This document shows positions 1 to 8,545 of a stretch of DNA of 64,000 bases, in pieces. A model generated the notes under the pieces. That model ran no database searches and was not told where the DNA came from. It was given only the letters and a program-made list of their open reading frames with translations. Each line of letters begins with the position of its first letter. Positions within the stretch are counted from its first letter, which is position 1. The stretch is from Roseibacillus ishigakijimensis (GTDB lineage Bacteria > Verrucomicrobiota > Verrucomicrobiia > Verrucomicrobiales > Akkermansiaceae). The position numbers and the translations under genes are program-made. The DNA lies in assembly GCF_016595415.1 (NCBI RefSeq), contig NZ_JAENIO010000009.1:1-64000 (forward strand). The letters run 5' to 3'.

Positions 1-219
1 ACCAGCTCGCCCAAGACCACCGCCTTCGCCAAGAAAGTGCGTTGTGAACTCCACGAGCAGGGCTACGAGGAAGAGCTTGCCTTGATTACGCCCGTTCTGT
101 TCTGCGGAGTTCGCGAGTCGCTGTGCTTTTGCCTCCGGCTACCTCCATTCCGTTCCGGTTCCGCTGCGGCCTCCGTTCCGAAGCTCAGCGACGACTTAAC
201 CCCTAACAATCTCTCATAA
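1..219 (+). CDS. Unidentified ORF fragment entering from the left edge
   Basis: An open frame runs from base 1 to a stop at 217-219. The first 25-30 codons have protein-like composition (KKVRCELHEQGYEEEL); the rest is rich in Ser, Arg, Leu and Cys and looks less like folded protein. It could be the 3' end of a gene that starts outside the window, or chance. No family is recognised. Confidence 0.25.
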   Translation, partial: TSSPKTTAFAKKVRCELHEQGYEEELALITPVLFCGVRESLCFCLRLPPFRSGSAAASVPKLSDDLTPNNLS

Positions 220-409
220 GAGCTGGAACAAAGGAGGCTCTGGTGACCTTTTGGTGTTTGAGAGTTCAGGCGTTCTGCGGATTGTGGCATAGCGCATTCA
301 AGTTCTACGGGTGCCACTTGTGGTTGTAAAGGAGTTGGTGTGATGGGCTATTAATCTTGACAGTTTTTATTCTGGGTGGCACTAACTGGAATGAGAGTAT
401 TTAATTTAT
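220..409. other. Non-coding stretch before the first PEP-CTERM gene
   Basis: Together with the doubtful ORF fragment this makes about 400 bases without a convincing gene. No repeat, tRNA or strong hairpin is visible. The only regulatory hint is the promoter-like pair listed at 357-385. Confidence 0.4.
357..385 (+). promoter_or_regulatory. Possible sigma-70-type promoter for the PEP-CTERM gene
   Basis: A perfect TTGACA at 357-362 is followed after 17 bases by CACTAA at 380-385, a poor -10 element. It lies 25 bases upstream of the ATG at 410. The -35 match is exact but the -10 is weak, so this is only a candidate. Confidence 0.25.
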
Positions 410-964
410 ATGAAAACAAACAGGAAAATTACTAATTCCCTGAGGATGGCTCTCATCACGTTGGGAACGCTCGTGGGGGGAGTGAAGGCAGCCGTGATTG
501 CGGATGTGACAATTGACTCTTCAACGCAACTTACGATTACGTTGTCAGGGACTCTTGAGGGACCAGCTCCCTCGATCTTCTATGAGGATCTTATTTTCGA
601 TTTTGGCACGACTATGCCAGCGTTTAATCAAACTGTGGTTTCTGTTTCTGGAGGGTATACAGTTGGTGCTGCGATTGGGACTCTATTTAATAATCCAAAT
701 GCTGTAGGGGACTCGATTCATCTGATCGGTTTAATGGATAGTTCGTTATCCGGAGCAAGTGTTACTGGCACGGCAGTTTTTGAGTATGGATCGCCACATC
801 AAATTTCTGCTTTTCAATCGTTTGATATTTTTTGGGGGGGATCCGCTTCGGGGGGGATCTTTCAATCGTCCGGGATGACGATTGCAGTTCCGGAATCCTC
901 TAGCGCTCTGTTTCTTGCAATCGGTTCGCTTGGCTTGGCTGCGAGCCGGCACAGAAGAAAATAA
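410..964 (+). CDS. PEP-CTERM sorting-domain protein
   Basis: Secreted protein of 184 residues. An N-terminal signal peptide (hydrophobic stretch about residues 10-28) is followed by a beta-rich, Ser/Thr/Gly-rich body without a recognisable catalytic domain. The last 25 residues have the PEP-CTERM layout: a short motif reading VPES (Ser in place of the last Pro), a hydrophobic helix, then a basic end SRHRRK. In this family the tail is recognised by exosortase, which anchors or releases the protein at the cell surface. No exosortase gene is in the window. The gene stands alone, with a strong hairpin 15 bases after the stop. Body function unknown. Confidence 0.8.
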   Translation: MKTNRKITNSLRMALITLGTLVGGVKAAVIADVTIDSSTQLTITLSGTLEGPAPSIFYEDLIFDFGTTMPAFNQTVVSVSGGYTVGAAIGTLFNNPNAVGDSIHLIGLMDSSLSGASVTGTAVFEYGSPHQISAFQSFDIFWGGSASGGIFQSSGMTIAVPESSSALFLAIGSLGLAASRHRRK

Positions 965-978
965 CTTTGAATCGGGTA

Positions 979-998
979 GGTGGTGGGTTCCCACCACC
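979..998 (+). terminator. Strong GC hairpin after the PEP-CTERM gene
   Basis: GGTGGTGGG (979-987) and CCCACCACC (990-998) form a perfect inverted repeat separated by TT. It starts 15 bases past the stop codon. No U-tract follows, so it may protect the 3' end or be a weak terminator. Confidence 0.45.
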
Positions 999-1137
999 GC
1001 CCCTCACTCTGTCGGACAATCAGCTTTGTCTGTATTTCGCAGTGGTCTTCTTGCAGCCCCTCAAGAAGATAGATGCCGATTCGCGAAGGCCTTTGTGAGG
1101 TCTCCTTACTGTTCTTGATTGGATGCTTCAGCGAACA

Positions 1138-2712
1138 TCAGGGCAGGGGGGCTTGTTTGAGTTGGTCCTCTTCTTGGAGATAGGCGCTTTCGCTGATCCA
1201 GGTGAGGTCGTCCCAGTAGCCGGTGTCGTTGGGCACTCTGGGGCCGGGGGTGCTGCGGCCATTGGTGACGATTTCGGTCAGTTTTTGCTTCATGGCGAGC
1301 ACGCGCTCGGGGTGCCCGGGCGCGAGGTTGTGCTTTTCTTCGGGGTCTTGGGCGAGGTGATAGAGTTCCTCCCTTTTCTTGCCGTGTGGGAGGAGTAGCT
1401 TCCAGTCTCCCAACCGGATGGCGAATTGTCCGTCGAAGCCGTGGTGGACCAGCGGAGCTTGTGCCTGCCGGGACTCTTCGTTTTTGAGGAGGTGGAAAAA
1501 GCTCACGCTATCCTCCCCGCTGTGGGCGTCGAGTTCGCTGCCGACGAGCTCGGCGAGGGTGGCGAGGAGGTCGGTCTGGCAGATGGGCTCGTCGCAGATG
1601 CGGCCGGGATTGCTGATTCCTGCGGGCCATCGCATGAGGAAGGGGACGCGGTGGCCTCCTTCGTAGACGTCGCGCTTGCCTCCCCGAAAGGGACCGGCGC
1701 TATCGTGGCCGTAGGTGGCGACTCTCTTGCGGTAGGTTGTCTCGGGGCCATTGTCGCTGGAAACGATGAGGAGGGTGTTGTCGCTGATCTTTTCTTGTTC
1801 CAGGAAGGAGAGGATGGTGCCGATGTGGTGGTCGGTTTCCATCATGAAGTCGCCGTAGGCACCCGCCTGGCTCTGGCCGCGGAAGTTGCGACGGGGTATC
1901 ACGGGCTTGTGGGGCGAGGTGTAGGGCAGGTAGAGGAAGAAGGGCTTTTCTTCCTCTTTTTGCGCAAGCTGAAGCTGCATCCAGGCGAGGGCCTTTTCGG
2001 TAAAGCGGGTGAGGCAGAGGAGATCATCGAAGTCGGGCGCGACTTCCAGGCCTTCGCTGAGATCGTAAGGGGGGGTGATGCGGTAGTCGCTGAAGACTCC
2101 GGGAAGTTTGTTCGGCTTTTTGCGAGTGAACAGGGTGGGAGGCTGGGCGGTGTGGCGGCCTTCAATCCACGCGAGGTAGCCGAAATTGAGGGAAGCGGGG
2201 AGGCCGTAGAAATAATCGAAGCCGTTGTCGAGGGGCATGTCGCGGATGGGTTCGGCGAAATCGCGTGCTCCATTTTGGCCGGGGATGTCCATTCCCAGGT
2301 GCCACTTGCCGACCATGGCGGTGGCGTAGCCTCGCTGGCGCAGCAGAGAGGCCAGGGTGAGCCGATCGGCGGGAATGAGTGCGGGTTCGTCCGCTCCCAG
2401 AACGTTCCTTTTCAATCTGGTGCGCCAGCAGTAGCGTCCGGTGAGGAGTCCGTAGCGGGAGGGCGTGCAGACGGCGTCCGGGGAATGGGCATCGGTGAAG
2501 TTCAGCCCTTCGGCGGCCAGTCGGTCGAGGTGGGGGGTGGCGAATTTGGCTTCCGGGTTATTGGCTCCCAAGTCGCCATAGCCCTGATCGTCGGTGTAGA
2601 TGAGGATGATGTTCGGCAACGCCGGGGGAGAGTCTTCCGCCTGCGAGGGGATGGAGGTGAAGAGGCAGAGGAGGAGAAGGCAAGGGACTGAGCGGATTGA
2701 CAAAGAGGGCAT
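1138..2712 (-). CDS. Secreted type I sulfatase (arylsulfatase A-like)
   Basis: Formylglycine-dependent sulfatase of 524 residues, with a signal peptide over the first 25. The metal-binding pair is Asp41-Asp42 (YTDDQGYGD). The sulfatase signature C-T-P-S-R at 82-86 carries the Cys that a formylglycine-generating enzyme converts, and is followed by LLTGR. A second signature, GKWH, is at 135-138. These are the standard active-site elements, so activity is expected; the substrate is unknown, though Verrucomicrobiota often use such enzymes on sulfated polysaccharides. It lies 99 bases downstream of the DUF1552 gene on the same strand and may share its transcript. No Shine-Dalgarno precedes the ATG. 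Confidence 0.92.
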   Translation of the reverse strand: MPSLSIRSVPCLLLLCLFTSIPSQAEDSPPALPNIILIYTDDQGYGDLGANNPEAKFATPHLDRLAAEGLNFTDAHSPDAVCTPSRYGLLTGRYCWRTRLKRNVLGADEPALIPADRLTLASLLRQRGYATAMVGKWHLGMDIPGQNGARDFAEPIRDMPLDNGFDYFYGLPASLNFGYLAWIEGRHTAQPPTLFTRKKPNKLPGVFSDYRITPPYDLSEGLEVAPDFDDLLCLTRFTEKALAWMQLQLAQKEEEKPFFLYLPYTSPHKPVIPRRNFRGQSQAGAYGDFMMETDHHIGTILSFLEQEKISDNTLLIVSSDNGPETTYRKRVATYGHDSAGPFRGGKRDVYEGGHRVPFLMRWPAGISNPGRICDEPICQTDLLATLAELVGSELDAHSGEDSVSFFHLLKNEESRQAQAPLVHHGFDGQFAIRLGDWKLLLPHGKKREELYHLAQDPEEKHNLAPGHPERVLAMKQKLTEIVTNGRSTPGPRVPNDTGYWDDLTWISESAYLQEEDQLKQAPLP

Positions 2713-2811
2713 CGGATTTCGCTACGCGGACCCGGGAAGGTCCTTTCGCGAAGGGCGGGAAATCAACTGGGTGACTCTCATTCGGGGTCGCGAGGGGCGG
2801 CGGTTTTTCAC

Positions 2812-4092
2812 TTACCCCATGAGCTCGAGCCCCTTCATGTTGCCGGTGGAAGTGGCGAAGTTCTCGTGCATCAGGCCCATGTTGTGGAGGGCGCTGAGGT
2901 AGAGATTCGGCAGGGGATAATTGTCATTTTGGTCAAAGGCGAGGTGTTGGCCGTGTTTGAATCCTCCCCCGGCAAAGAGGACGGGCATGTTGCGGGTGTT
3001 GTGGGAGGAGGCGTTGCCGAGATTGGAAGTGAGGAGGACCATGGTGTCGTCGAGGAGGGTGCGGCCCTGGTGCTTGTCGGCCGCCAGTTGGCGCAAGAAG
3101 TTGCCCCAGGAGTCGATCATCGCCTGTTCCACGATGGCCAGTTGGCGGAGCTTGTCTTCATCAAGGCCGTGGTGGCTGAGCCCGTGATAGCTCTCGTCGA
3201 CGCCGTCGAGGCCGCGCACCACGTTGCCAGTGCAGTGGAGGGTGACGAAGCGAGTGGAATCGGTCTGGAGGGCGAGGGCCACGATATCGAGCATAGCGCG
3301 CGTGATGTCGGCGGCATTGTTTCGGTCGGCAATACGGGGTTCTTTGCCGATGCGGGGCTTGGGTTTGTCGAGCCAGGCCTTGTTCATTTCCAGGCGTTGT
3401 TCCAGCTCGCGGACACTGGTGAACCAGGAGTCGAGCTTTTCGCGGTCACCCGGGCCCACCTCGCGCTGGAGGGCTTTGGCCTCATGGGCGACCAGGTCCA
3501 TGATGCTTTTGCCGCTGCGGAGGAGTTCGCCCTTGCGTTGGAGCTCTTTGGCGCTGTCGTCGACGAAGAGTTGCTGGAAGAGGGCGCGGGGGTTGTCGAG
3601 GGCGGGAATCATGGAGCCATTTGCGGTGTAGCTCGGGCTCTGTTGTCCGGAGGTGGTGAGGACGAGGGAGGGAAAGCGGGTCTGGTGGCCCAGGTGTTGC
3701 GCCATGAGTTGATCGAGGGAGATGGTGTTGGTTTCCGCTTTGCCGCCTTGATTGGGACAGGCGGAGAAAATGCTGCTTTCCGACCGGTGACCGCCGGAGA
3801 CGCCGGGATGGGAGGTCCCCGAAATCACGGTGAAGTGCTTGCGGATGTCTTGCAGGGAGCGCAGATAGCGGGAGGGGGTGTAGGCGAAGCCTGCCTCGCG
3901 GGGGACGAGATTGGGTCCATGGAGGCCGAGGGAAAAGCTCACCCCGACGAAGCGCTTGGGGGTGGCGAGGGGGGCCTGGGCGAAGGCCGGGGTCATGGCA
4001 TCGAGCAGGGGGAGACCGAGGGCGAGACCGGCATGGCGCAGGAAGCGGCGGCGGGAGAGGCGCGCGCCGGTGTGGATGTGGAAGGTGTTCAT
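2812..4092 (-). CDS. DUF1552 secreted protein with Tat signal
   Basis: Protein of 426 residues of the DUF1552 family common in Planctomycetes and Verrucomicrobia. The N-terminus carries a twin-arginine signal (SRRRFL, residues 13-18) and a hydrophobic stretch ending AFAQA, so it is probably exported folded. The body matches the family: a long alpha/beta domain with GTSHPGVSGGHRSE near residue 95, and SYHGLSHHG and NLGNASSHNTRNMPVLFAGGG in the C-terminal half. The catalytic role is not established. It starts 2 bases after the DUF1592 gene, the usual pairing for these families. Confidence 0.88.
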   Translation of the reverse strand: MNTFHIHTGARLSRRRFLRHAGLALGLPLLDAMTPAFAQAPLATPKRFVGVSFSLGLHGPNLVPREAGFAYTPSRYLRSLQDIRKHFTVISGTSHPGVSGGHRSESSIFSACPNQGGKAETNTISLDQLMAQHLGHQTRFPSLVLTTSGQQSPSYTANGSMIPALDNPRALFQQLFVDDSAKELQRKGELLRSGKSIMDLVAHEAKALQREVGPGDREKLDSWFTSVRELEQRLEMNKAWLDKPKPRIGKEPRIADRNNAADITRAMLDIVALALQTDSTRFVTLHCTGNVVRGLDGVDESYHGLSHHGLDEDKLRQLAIVEQAMIDSWGNFLRQLAADKHQGRTLLDDTMVLLTSNLGNASSHNTRNMPVLFAGGGFKHGQHLAFDQNDNYPLPNLYLSALHNMGLMHENFATSTGNMKGLELMG

Positions 4093-4094
4093 GA

Positions 4095-6512
4095 TTATTT
4101 GCTGAGAAAGGGTTCGCTGGTGGTGATGGCGTGGAGGAGGGAACGCAGGCCGTAGTCGGACACTTTGGTTTTCTGGAGAATGGCTTCCAAGGCGGGACGG
4201 TCGCTGAAGCGGGCCTCCGCGCCAGTGGCGTAGGCGAGGAGGTTTTTGCTAAAGGCGCGGGCGAGGATCTCGGGTTCCTGCACAAAGGCTTCCTTCCAGC
4301 CTTGGATGTCGGAAAAGGGGCGGCCGTGGAGAGTCACGCCCGAGGGATCGACGGGAGCGGATTGACCGGGTTTGCCATAGAAATCGCGCCATTGTCCGGT
4401 GGGGTCGTAGCTTTCCAGAGCGAAACCGGGGGGATCGATCTTGCGGTGGCAAGCGGCGCAGCCGGGATCGGCCCGGTGTTTCTCCAACTGCTCGCGGATG
4501 CTGGTTGCGCCGCGGATATCGGGCTCGATGGCGGGGACATTGGCCGGTGGCGGAGGGATGTGGCGGCCGAGAATACGCTCGCCCAACCACACCCCGCGAA
4601 TGACGGGAGAGGTCACCGAGCCATCGGCGGTGACTTTCAGGATGGAGCCTTGGGTGACCAGGCCGCTGCGGAGGCCTTGGCTGAGGGGCACTTTCTGGAG
4701 GCCGGCTCCGATTTCGAGGGGAACCTCTTCCAGACCGTAGTGGGTGCGGAGGCGGGTATTGAGGAAGGCGAAGTCCGAGCGGATGAAATGGCGCACGCTG
4801 AGGTTGGCGCGAAAGAGCTCCCGCACGAAAGCTTGCGTCTCAGCCACGAAAGAATGCTGCACGACGGGGTCGAAGTGGCGGAAGCGCTGGGGGTCCGGAG
4901 TGGTGAAATCGATGTTCTTCAGCTCCAGCCACTGGTCGGTGAAATTGGCGATGAAGCGCTCGGACTTGGGGTGGGCGAGCAGGCGATCGACCTCGCCCAG
5001 CAGCACCTTCTCATCCTGCAGGCGGTTCTCGCGGGCGAGCTTGCGCAGGTGGTCGTCGGGGATGCTGGACCAGAGAAAATAGCTGAGGCGGGAGGCGAGA
5101 GCATGGCTGTCCAGCGGACCGGGGCTTTCCACGAAGGTGAGAAAGCGAGGTGAGCAGAGGATGGCCCGGTAACCTTCGTGCAGGGCGGCGAAGAGGTCTT
5201 CGGTTTCGCGAAAACGGGCCCAGGCGAGTTCCCTGTAGGGGGCGACTTCGCTGGCAGAGAGGGGGCGGCGGAAGGCTTTTTCGGCGAAGTGGGTGACCAG
5301 ACGATTGAGATCGGCCTGGGGATGGGACAGGATGGGTTCGTTGTCCTCATCGAAGGTGAGGCCCGGGAGCAGGAGGCGGCGCAGGTCCCCGCGTTTTCCC
5401 GCCGGATAGATGCGCTGGAGGGAAACTTCGTCAAAGACGAGTGCGGCATACCCTTCTTTCGCCAGATTCCGCCCCGCGTAGTAGGGTTTGCTCCGATCGT
5501 AGTTGGGGCCGCGGTAGAGGAGCTTGTTGGTTCCTTCCGCAGGCCGAATCTCGAGGAGGTGTCCCTCCGGCATCCAGGCTTCAAGGACGTAATCTTGTTT
5601 CTCACTGGTAGCTTCGATGAGTCCGGCGACGACGTGAATGGGTTCCGAGGATTTACCGGCACCGATGCGGAGGGTGCCCCAGACCGTGCCGTCGGGACCG
5701 GGATTGAGTCCGTGCAGGTTCTTGACGACGATGCGATACCAGCCGGCTTCGGGCACCCGGGTGGCCTCCATTTTGCCGTTGAAAGTCATCGCCCGTGCCC
5801 AGGCGTGGACCTGCCCGGCGATATTCTGGGGTCCCCGGTAGTTGCTGCGGGTGCGGGCCGCGTCCGCCGTTAGCTCTGGTCCGTGGTAGCGGCGGAAAAA
5901 GCGCTTCACTCCCCAGCGAGCGCGATTAAGTGCGACTTCCAGGGCCTGGTCGGCAGCATCCAGGTATTGGCTCAGGTGGTGGTGACTCAGTTGCTGGGCC
6001 TCGGCAATCGTTTCGAAATCGCCTCCGGTCTCATCAGCGGGCAGCAAGTCTTGCATGGGGATGCGAATACCGAGGAGATCGTGCAGGGAATGCTCGTATT
6101 CCACCCGGGTGAGGCGGCGTCCGTGCACGCGGCCTTCCCGCTCGATTTTCTGTCGATCCGCTTTTTGCAGGAGGGCCCCGAGTTCGGCGAGGAAGGCCTG
6201 GGCCTCCTCGCTTGTCGGCTGGTCTTCCCCGGCAGGAGGCATTTCCCCGTGTTGAACGCGGTCAAAGACATGGGCCCAGGTTGCGAAATGGCTTTTGTCA
6301 CTTAGGTCAAAGGGCGTCTCCTCCAGATTGAGACCGCCTTTTTGGAAAGAGCGGTCGTGGCAGTCATAGCAGTAGAAGAAGAGCAAGTCATCGAGTGTCT
6401 CGCCGGGTGTCGGGCTCGTTTCCTCCGCTTGGAGGGAGGAGGCGAGGGCCATGAGCAGAGTGGCAGGCACAAGCAGTTTGCGGAGTGGAGAGGAGAGAAG
6501 GCAGGGCATCAT
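4095..6512 (-). CDS. DUF1592-family secreted cytochrome-like protein (planctomycete type)
   Basis: Large secreted protein of 805 residues. A signal peptide covers about residues 1-29. A haem-binding motif C-Y-D-C-H at 48-52 opens the planctomycete cytochrome C domain. The middle and end show the DUF1587-DUF1592-DUF1588-DUF1585 order typical of this family, including DFETIAEAQQLSH and RLSYFLWSSIPDD. A second haem motif C-A-A-C-H lies at 685-689 and is followed by the conserved KIDPPGFALESYD. A redox role at the cell surface is inferred; substrate unknown. It heads a leftward unit with the DUF1552 protein and probably the sulfatase. Confidence 0.9.
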   Translation of the reverse strand: MMPCLLSSPLRKLLVPATLLMALASSLQAEETSPTPGETLDDLLFFYCYDCHDRSFQKGGLNLEETPFDLSDKSHFATWAHVFDRVQHGEMPPAGEDQPTSEEAQAFLAELGALLQKADRQKIEREGRVHGRRLTRVEYEHSLHDLLGIRIPMQDLLPADETGGDFETIAEAQQLSHHHLSQYLDAADQALEVALNRARWGVKRFFRRYHGPELTADAARTRSNYRGPQNIAGQVHAWARAMTFNGKMEATRVPEAGWYRIVVKNLHGLNPGPDGTVWGTLRIGAGKSSEPIHVVAGLIEATSEKQDYVLEAWMPEGHLLEIRPAEGTNKLLYRGPNYDRSKPYYAGRNLAKEGYAALVFDEVSLQRIYPAGKRGDLRRLLLPGLTFDEDNEPILSHPQADLNRLVTHFAEKAFRRPLSASEVAPYRELAWARFRETEDLFAALHEGYRAILCSPRFLTFVESPGPLDSHALASRLSYFLWSSIPDDHLRKLARENRLQDEKVLLGEVDRLLAHPKSERFIANFTDQWLELKNIDFTTPDPQRFRHFDPVVQHSFVAETQAFVRELFRANLSVRHFIRSDFAFLNTRLRTHYGLEEVPLEIGAGLQKVPLSQGLRSGLVTQGSILKVTADGSVTSPVIRGVWLGERILGRHIPPPPANVPAIEPDIRGATSIREQLEKHRADPGCAACHRKIDPPGFALESYDPTGQWRDFYGKPGQSAPVDPSGVTLHGRPFSDIQGWKEAFVQEPEILARAFSKNLLAYATGAEARFSDRPALEAILQKTKVSDYGLRSLLHAITTSEPFLSK

Positions 6513-6944
6513 TGGGGTGGAGAGATCGTCTCCGTGTTGCCTGATGGGATGTGCCGGGAATCGTCGCTTGTGCAGGCTTTTTTGCAGAAAGGCGCGCCTT
6601 ACGAACAGGGTCTGGCAGTCTTTTCAGGGGACGGGAAAAAGGGAATGTTTTGCCGCTTTTTCCCAAGGGGAGACGGAGGGCGAATTACTGCCAGACCAGT
6701 CGGGTGGGAAGAGTGGCGGGAAATAGGGCTGGCAGCTGGCCGGGGGCGGAGTTTCTTGTTTGGGGCGCCGGAAAAGTGGAGGCCCGGAAGGCGGCGCGGC
6801 TTTCCTCGCCAGCCATGAGGCGGGCTACCAGTTCCACGAGGGGAGAGTCTGGACTCTTTCTTTCCAAGGCTCTTTCAATCTGGAAAGGTCCCGGGGGGAG
6901 GAAAAGCGAAAAGAGGGTCCTATTCTGTCAGTCTTTCGGGGCCC
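6513..6944. other. Intergenic region between the DUF1592 and rpmE2 genes
   Basis: About 430 bases with no supported gene. Short ORFs exist on both strands, including a 60-codon one on the minus strand at 6685-6867 with a TTG start, but none has family features or good composition. It should contain the promoter of the leftward DUF1592 unit; I could not place one with confidence. Confidence 0.5.
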
Positions 6945-6975
6945 AAAAAAAGACGGAGCCGAAGCCCCGTCTTTT
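6945..6975 (-). terminator. Intrinsic terminator of rpmE2
   Basis: Read on the minus strand, AAAAGACGG (6975-6967) pairs perfectly with CCGTCTTTT (6956-6948) around a CTTCGG-type loop and runs into a seven-T tract. It lies 32 bases past the rpmE2 stop. Confidence 0.85.
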
Positions 6976-7006
6976 CAGGTAAAACTGTCTGCTTCGTCCT
7001 TTTGCC

Positions 7007-7309
7007 TTAGCCTTCGCTCTTCTCCTCGGCAGCCGCAGTGGGCTTGAGGGAAGGACGCTTGGCGCGGCGGATGGAGCCGAAACGCTTCTGGAACTTGTCG
7101 ATGCGGCCTTCGGTATCGACGAAGGTGGAGCGACCGGTGAAGAAGGGGTGGGAGTCGGAAGTGATACCCATTGAGATGACGTAGTGCTCGACGCCGTCGA
7201 TTTCTTCGGTTTTATCAGAGGTCGCGGTGGAGCGAGTGATGAAGCGCTTGCCCGAGGTCATGTCTTGGAAGACGACGGGATGATAATCGGGATGAATGTC
7301 TTTTTTCAT
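7007..7309 (-). CDS. rpmE2: Large ribosomal subunit protein bL31, type B
   Basis: Ribosomal protein bL31 of 100 residues. The N-terminus ([16 protein letters not shown], then [10 protein letters not shown]) and the HPFFTG motif are diagnostic. It has the type B form: the zinc-binding CxxC of the type A protein is absent, and there is a longer C-terminal tail rich in Lys, Ala and Glu. It is a single gene with its own terminator. Only 'cggaatcct' precedes the ATG, so no Shine-Dalgarno is evident. Confidence 0.96.
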   Translation of the reverse strand: MKKDIHPDYHPVVFQDMTSGKRFITRSTATSDKTEEIDGVEHYVISMGITSDSHPFFTGRSTFVDTEGRIDKFQKRFGSIRRAKRPSLKPTAAAEEKSEG

Positions 7310-7357
7310 AGGATTCCGAGGTGGAGTGCGACGTTACCGACGCCGCGGGAGGCGAGG

Positions 7358-7385
7358 GTTAAACACGGTCCCCGGGAGGAGTCAA
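7358..7385 (-). promoter_or_regulatory. Possible promoter for rpmE2
   Basis: On the minus strand TTGACT (7385-7380) and TTTAAC (7363-7358) are separated by 16 bases, about 48 bases upstream of the rpmE2 ATG. Each deviates from consensus, so the call is tentative. Confidence 0.3.
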
Positions 7386-7412
7386 GGTCGACGTGCGAAG
7401 GGAGGTCATTTT

Positions 7413-8369
7413 TCAACCCCACAGGCGGTCGTAGACGGGTTCGACGAAGAGATCGCTCCAGTTGTTATACCAATTGAAGACGAAATCGTGCCACCAGTCG
7501 AGGTCGGGGGAGGCGAAGCAAAGGAGTCCGGAGAGGAGGACGATATTAGCCAGCAGGATGAGCATGAGAGAGAAAAAGGTCTCGTTTTCCTTCAGGTCGG
7601 GCTGGTCGCGGGGAATCATCCAGCAGGTGAAAAGGAGGTGGAAGGTCCACGTGCTGCCGATGACTGCGAAGAGGATGGGGCGGTAGGCGGGGAGGGGAAA
7701 AAAGTGATTGAGGGGGGCGAGGACGAGCAAGGCCACGAGGGACCAGAAGGGCACGAAGTAGGGGGAGAGGGCGATGAGGATGTTGGATTTATTGCTGACC
7801 ACATAGCCGCCATCGAGGCCGACCGAGAAGCCCGAGACCCTGCCCAGGGAGAGGTAAATGAAGATGACGTGGGTGAGCTCGTGACCCAGCACATAGAGGT
7901 AGAGCCAAGTCTGCCGGGCGAGACCACTGAGGAGCCAGGCGGCGCAGAGCACCGACCCGATGGAGAAGAAAAAGAACTCGGAGGTATACCAGAACTTGAG
8001 CACAAAGCCGCGCTCGGAAACGCGCTGAAAGAGAGTGGCCAAGGTGACCGCACAAGGGAGGACGAGGAGGAGGCCGAGGAAGAAGCGCAGCACCCGGGTG
8101 GGCAGGGGAAGGGTGTAGTCGTCCTCCTCGAAATCGAAGGGGCCGATGTCAGGCAAGGGGACGTCGAGGGAAGCCTGGATGGTGCGATGGCCTTTGCGGC
8201 CTTGCACCCGGCGGTTGGCCCGGGCCCGGGCCACGCGATCCGCAGTGCGCAAGGCCTCTCCCAAGGAGGGGCGCCGACTCAGTGGAGTCCGGCTCGCCCG
8301 GCGACTCCGTTTCCGGGGGGGCTGAATCTTGAGCTGCTTTCTGGTCGTTCTCCCACGCGCCATCGCCAA
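7413..8369 (-). CDS. Membrane protein with HELTH motif (M50-like, uncharacterised)
   Basis: Protein of 318 residues. The first 65 residues are strongly basic (many Arg) and probably cytoplasmic. About six hydrophobic segments follow from residue 92 onward. The fifth block contains LGHELTHVIF (HELTH at 163-167), the zinc-binding HExxH of metallopeptidases embedded in a membrane segment, which resembles the M50 site-2-protease arrangement. No clear second motif (such as LDG) is visible, so proteolytic activity is uncertain. It is transcribed divergently from pheT. The far C-terminus is Trp/Asp-rich (NWYNNWSDLF). Confidence 0.6.
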   Translation of the reverse strand: MAMARGRTTRKQLKIQPPRKRSRRASRTPLSRRPSLGEALRTADRVARARANRRVQGRKGHRTIQASLDVPLPDIGPFDFEEDDYTLPLPTRVLRFFLGLLLVLPCAVTLATLFQRVSERGFVLKFWYTSEFFFFSIGSVLCAAWLLSGLARQTWLYLYVLGHELTHVIFIYLSLGRVSGFSVGLDGGYVVSNKSNILIALSPYFVPFWSLVALLVLAPLNHFFPLPAYRPILFAVIGSTWTFHLLFTCWMIPRDQPDLKENETFFSLMLILLANIVLLSGLLCFASPDLDWWHDFVFNWYNNWSDLFVEPVYDRLWG

Positions 8370-8545
8370 GAGCTTACTAATAATTAGGGCATGTTAAAGA
8401 TTTTTTCTGCCCCCAGCGCCTTCCTTGTCAATTGGCCGCCTCTCTGCAGGGCATTCCCGGGGTGGGGGCTGGGAGTCTGTGGCGAGGGACGAACGGAAAA
8501 ACCCTTGCGCGCCGGGGCGGAATCTGGAAGCTCTGCCCCCGACTG

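Noticed and set aside
60-200. Possible mobile-element remnant at the left edge
   Set aside because: No inverted repeats, target duplication or transposase motif is visible in the sequence available.
1426-2691. 421-codon open frame opposite the sulfatase gene
   Set aside because: It is antisense to a gene with all sulfatase motifs; the protein is Val/Gly/Glu-rich with no family features, as expected of a mirror frame in G+C-rich DNA.
6685-6867. 60-codon minus-strand ORF in the gap before rpmE2
   Set aside because: TTG start, Pro/Ala/Arg-rich composition and no motif; not enough support for a gene.
7296-8387. 363-codon frame opposite the HELTH membrane gene
   Set aside because: Glu/Gly-rich mirror of a membrane protein; no family features.
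8432-8545. Earlier in-frame start for pheT
   Set aside because: The 38 extra codons have no similarity to the family; MNTSLSWLNDHI at 8546 is the typical N-terminus.
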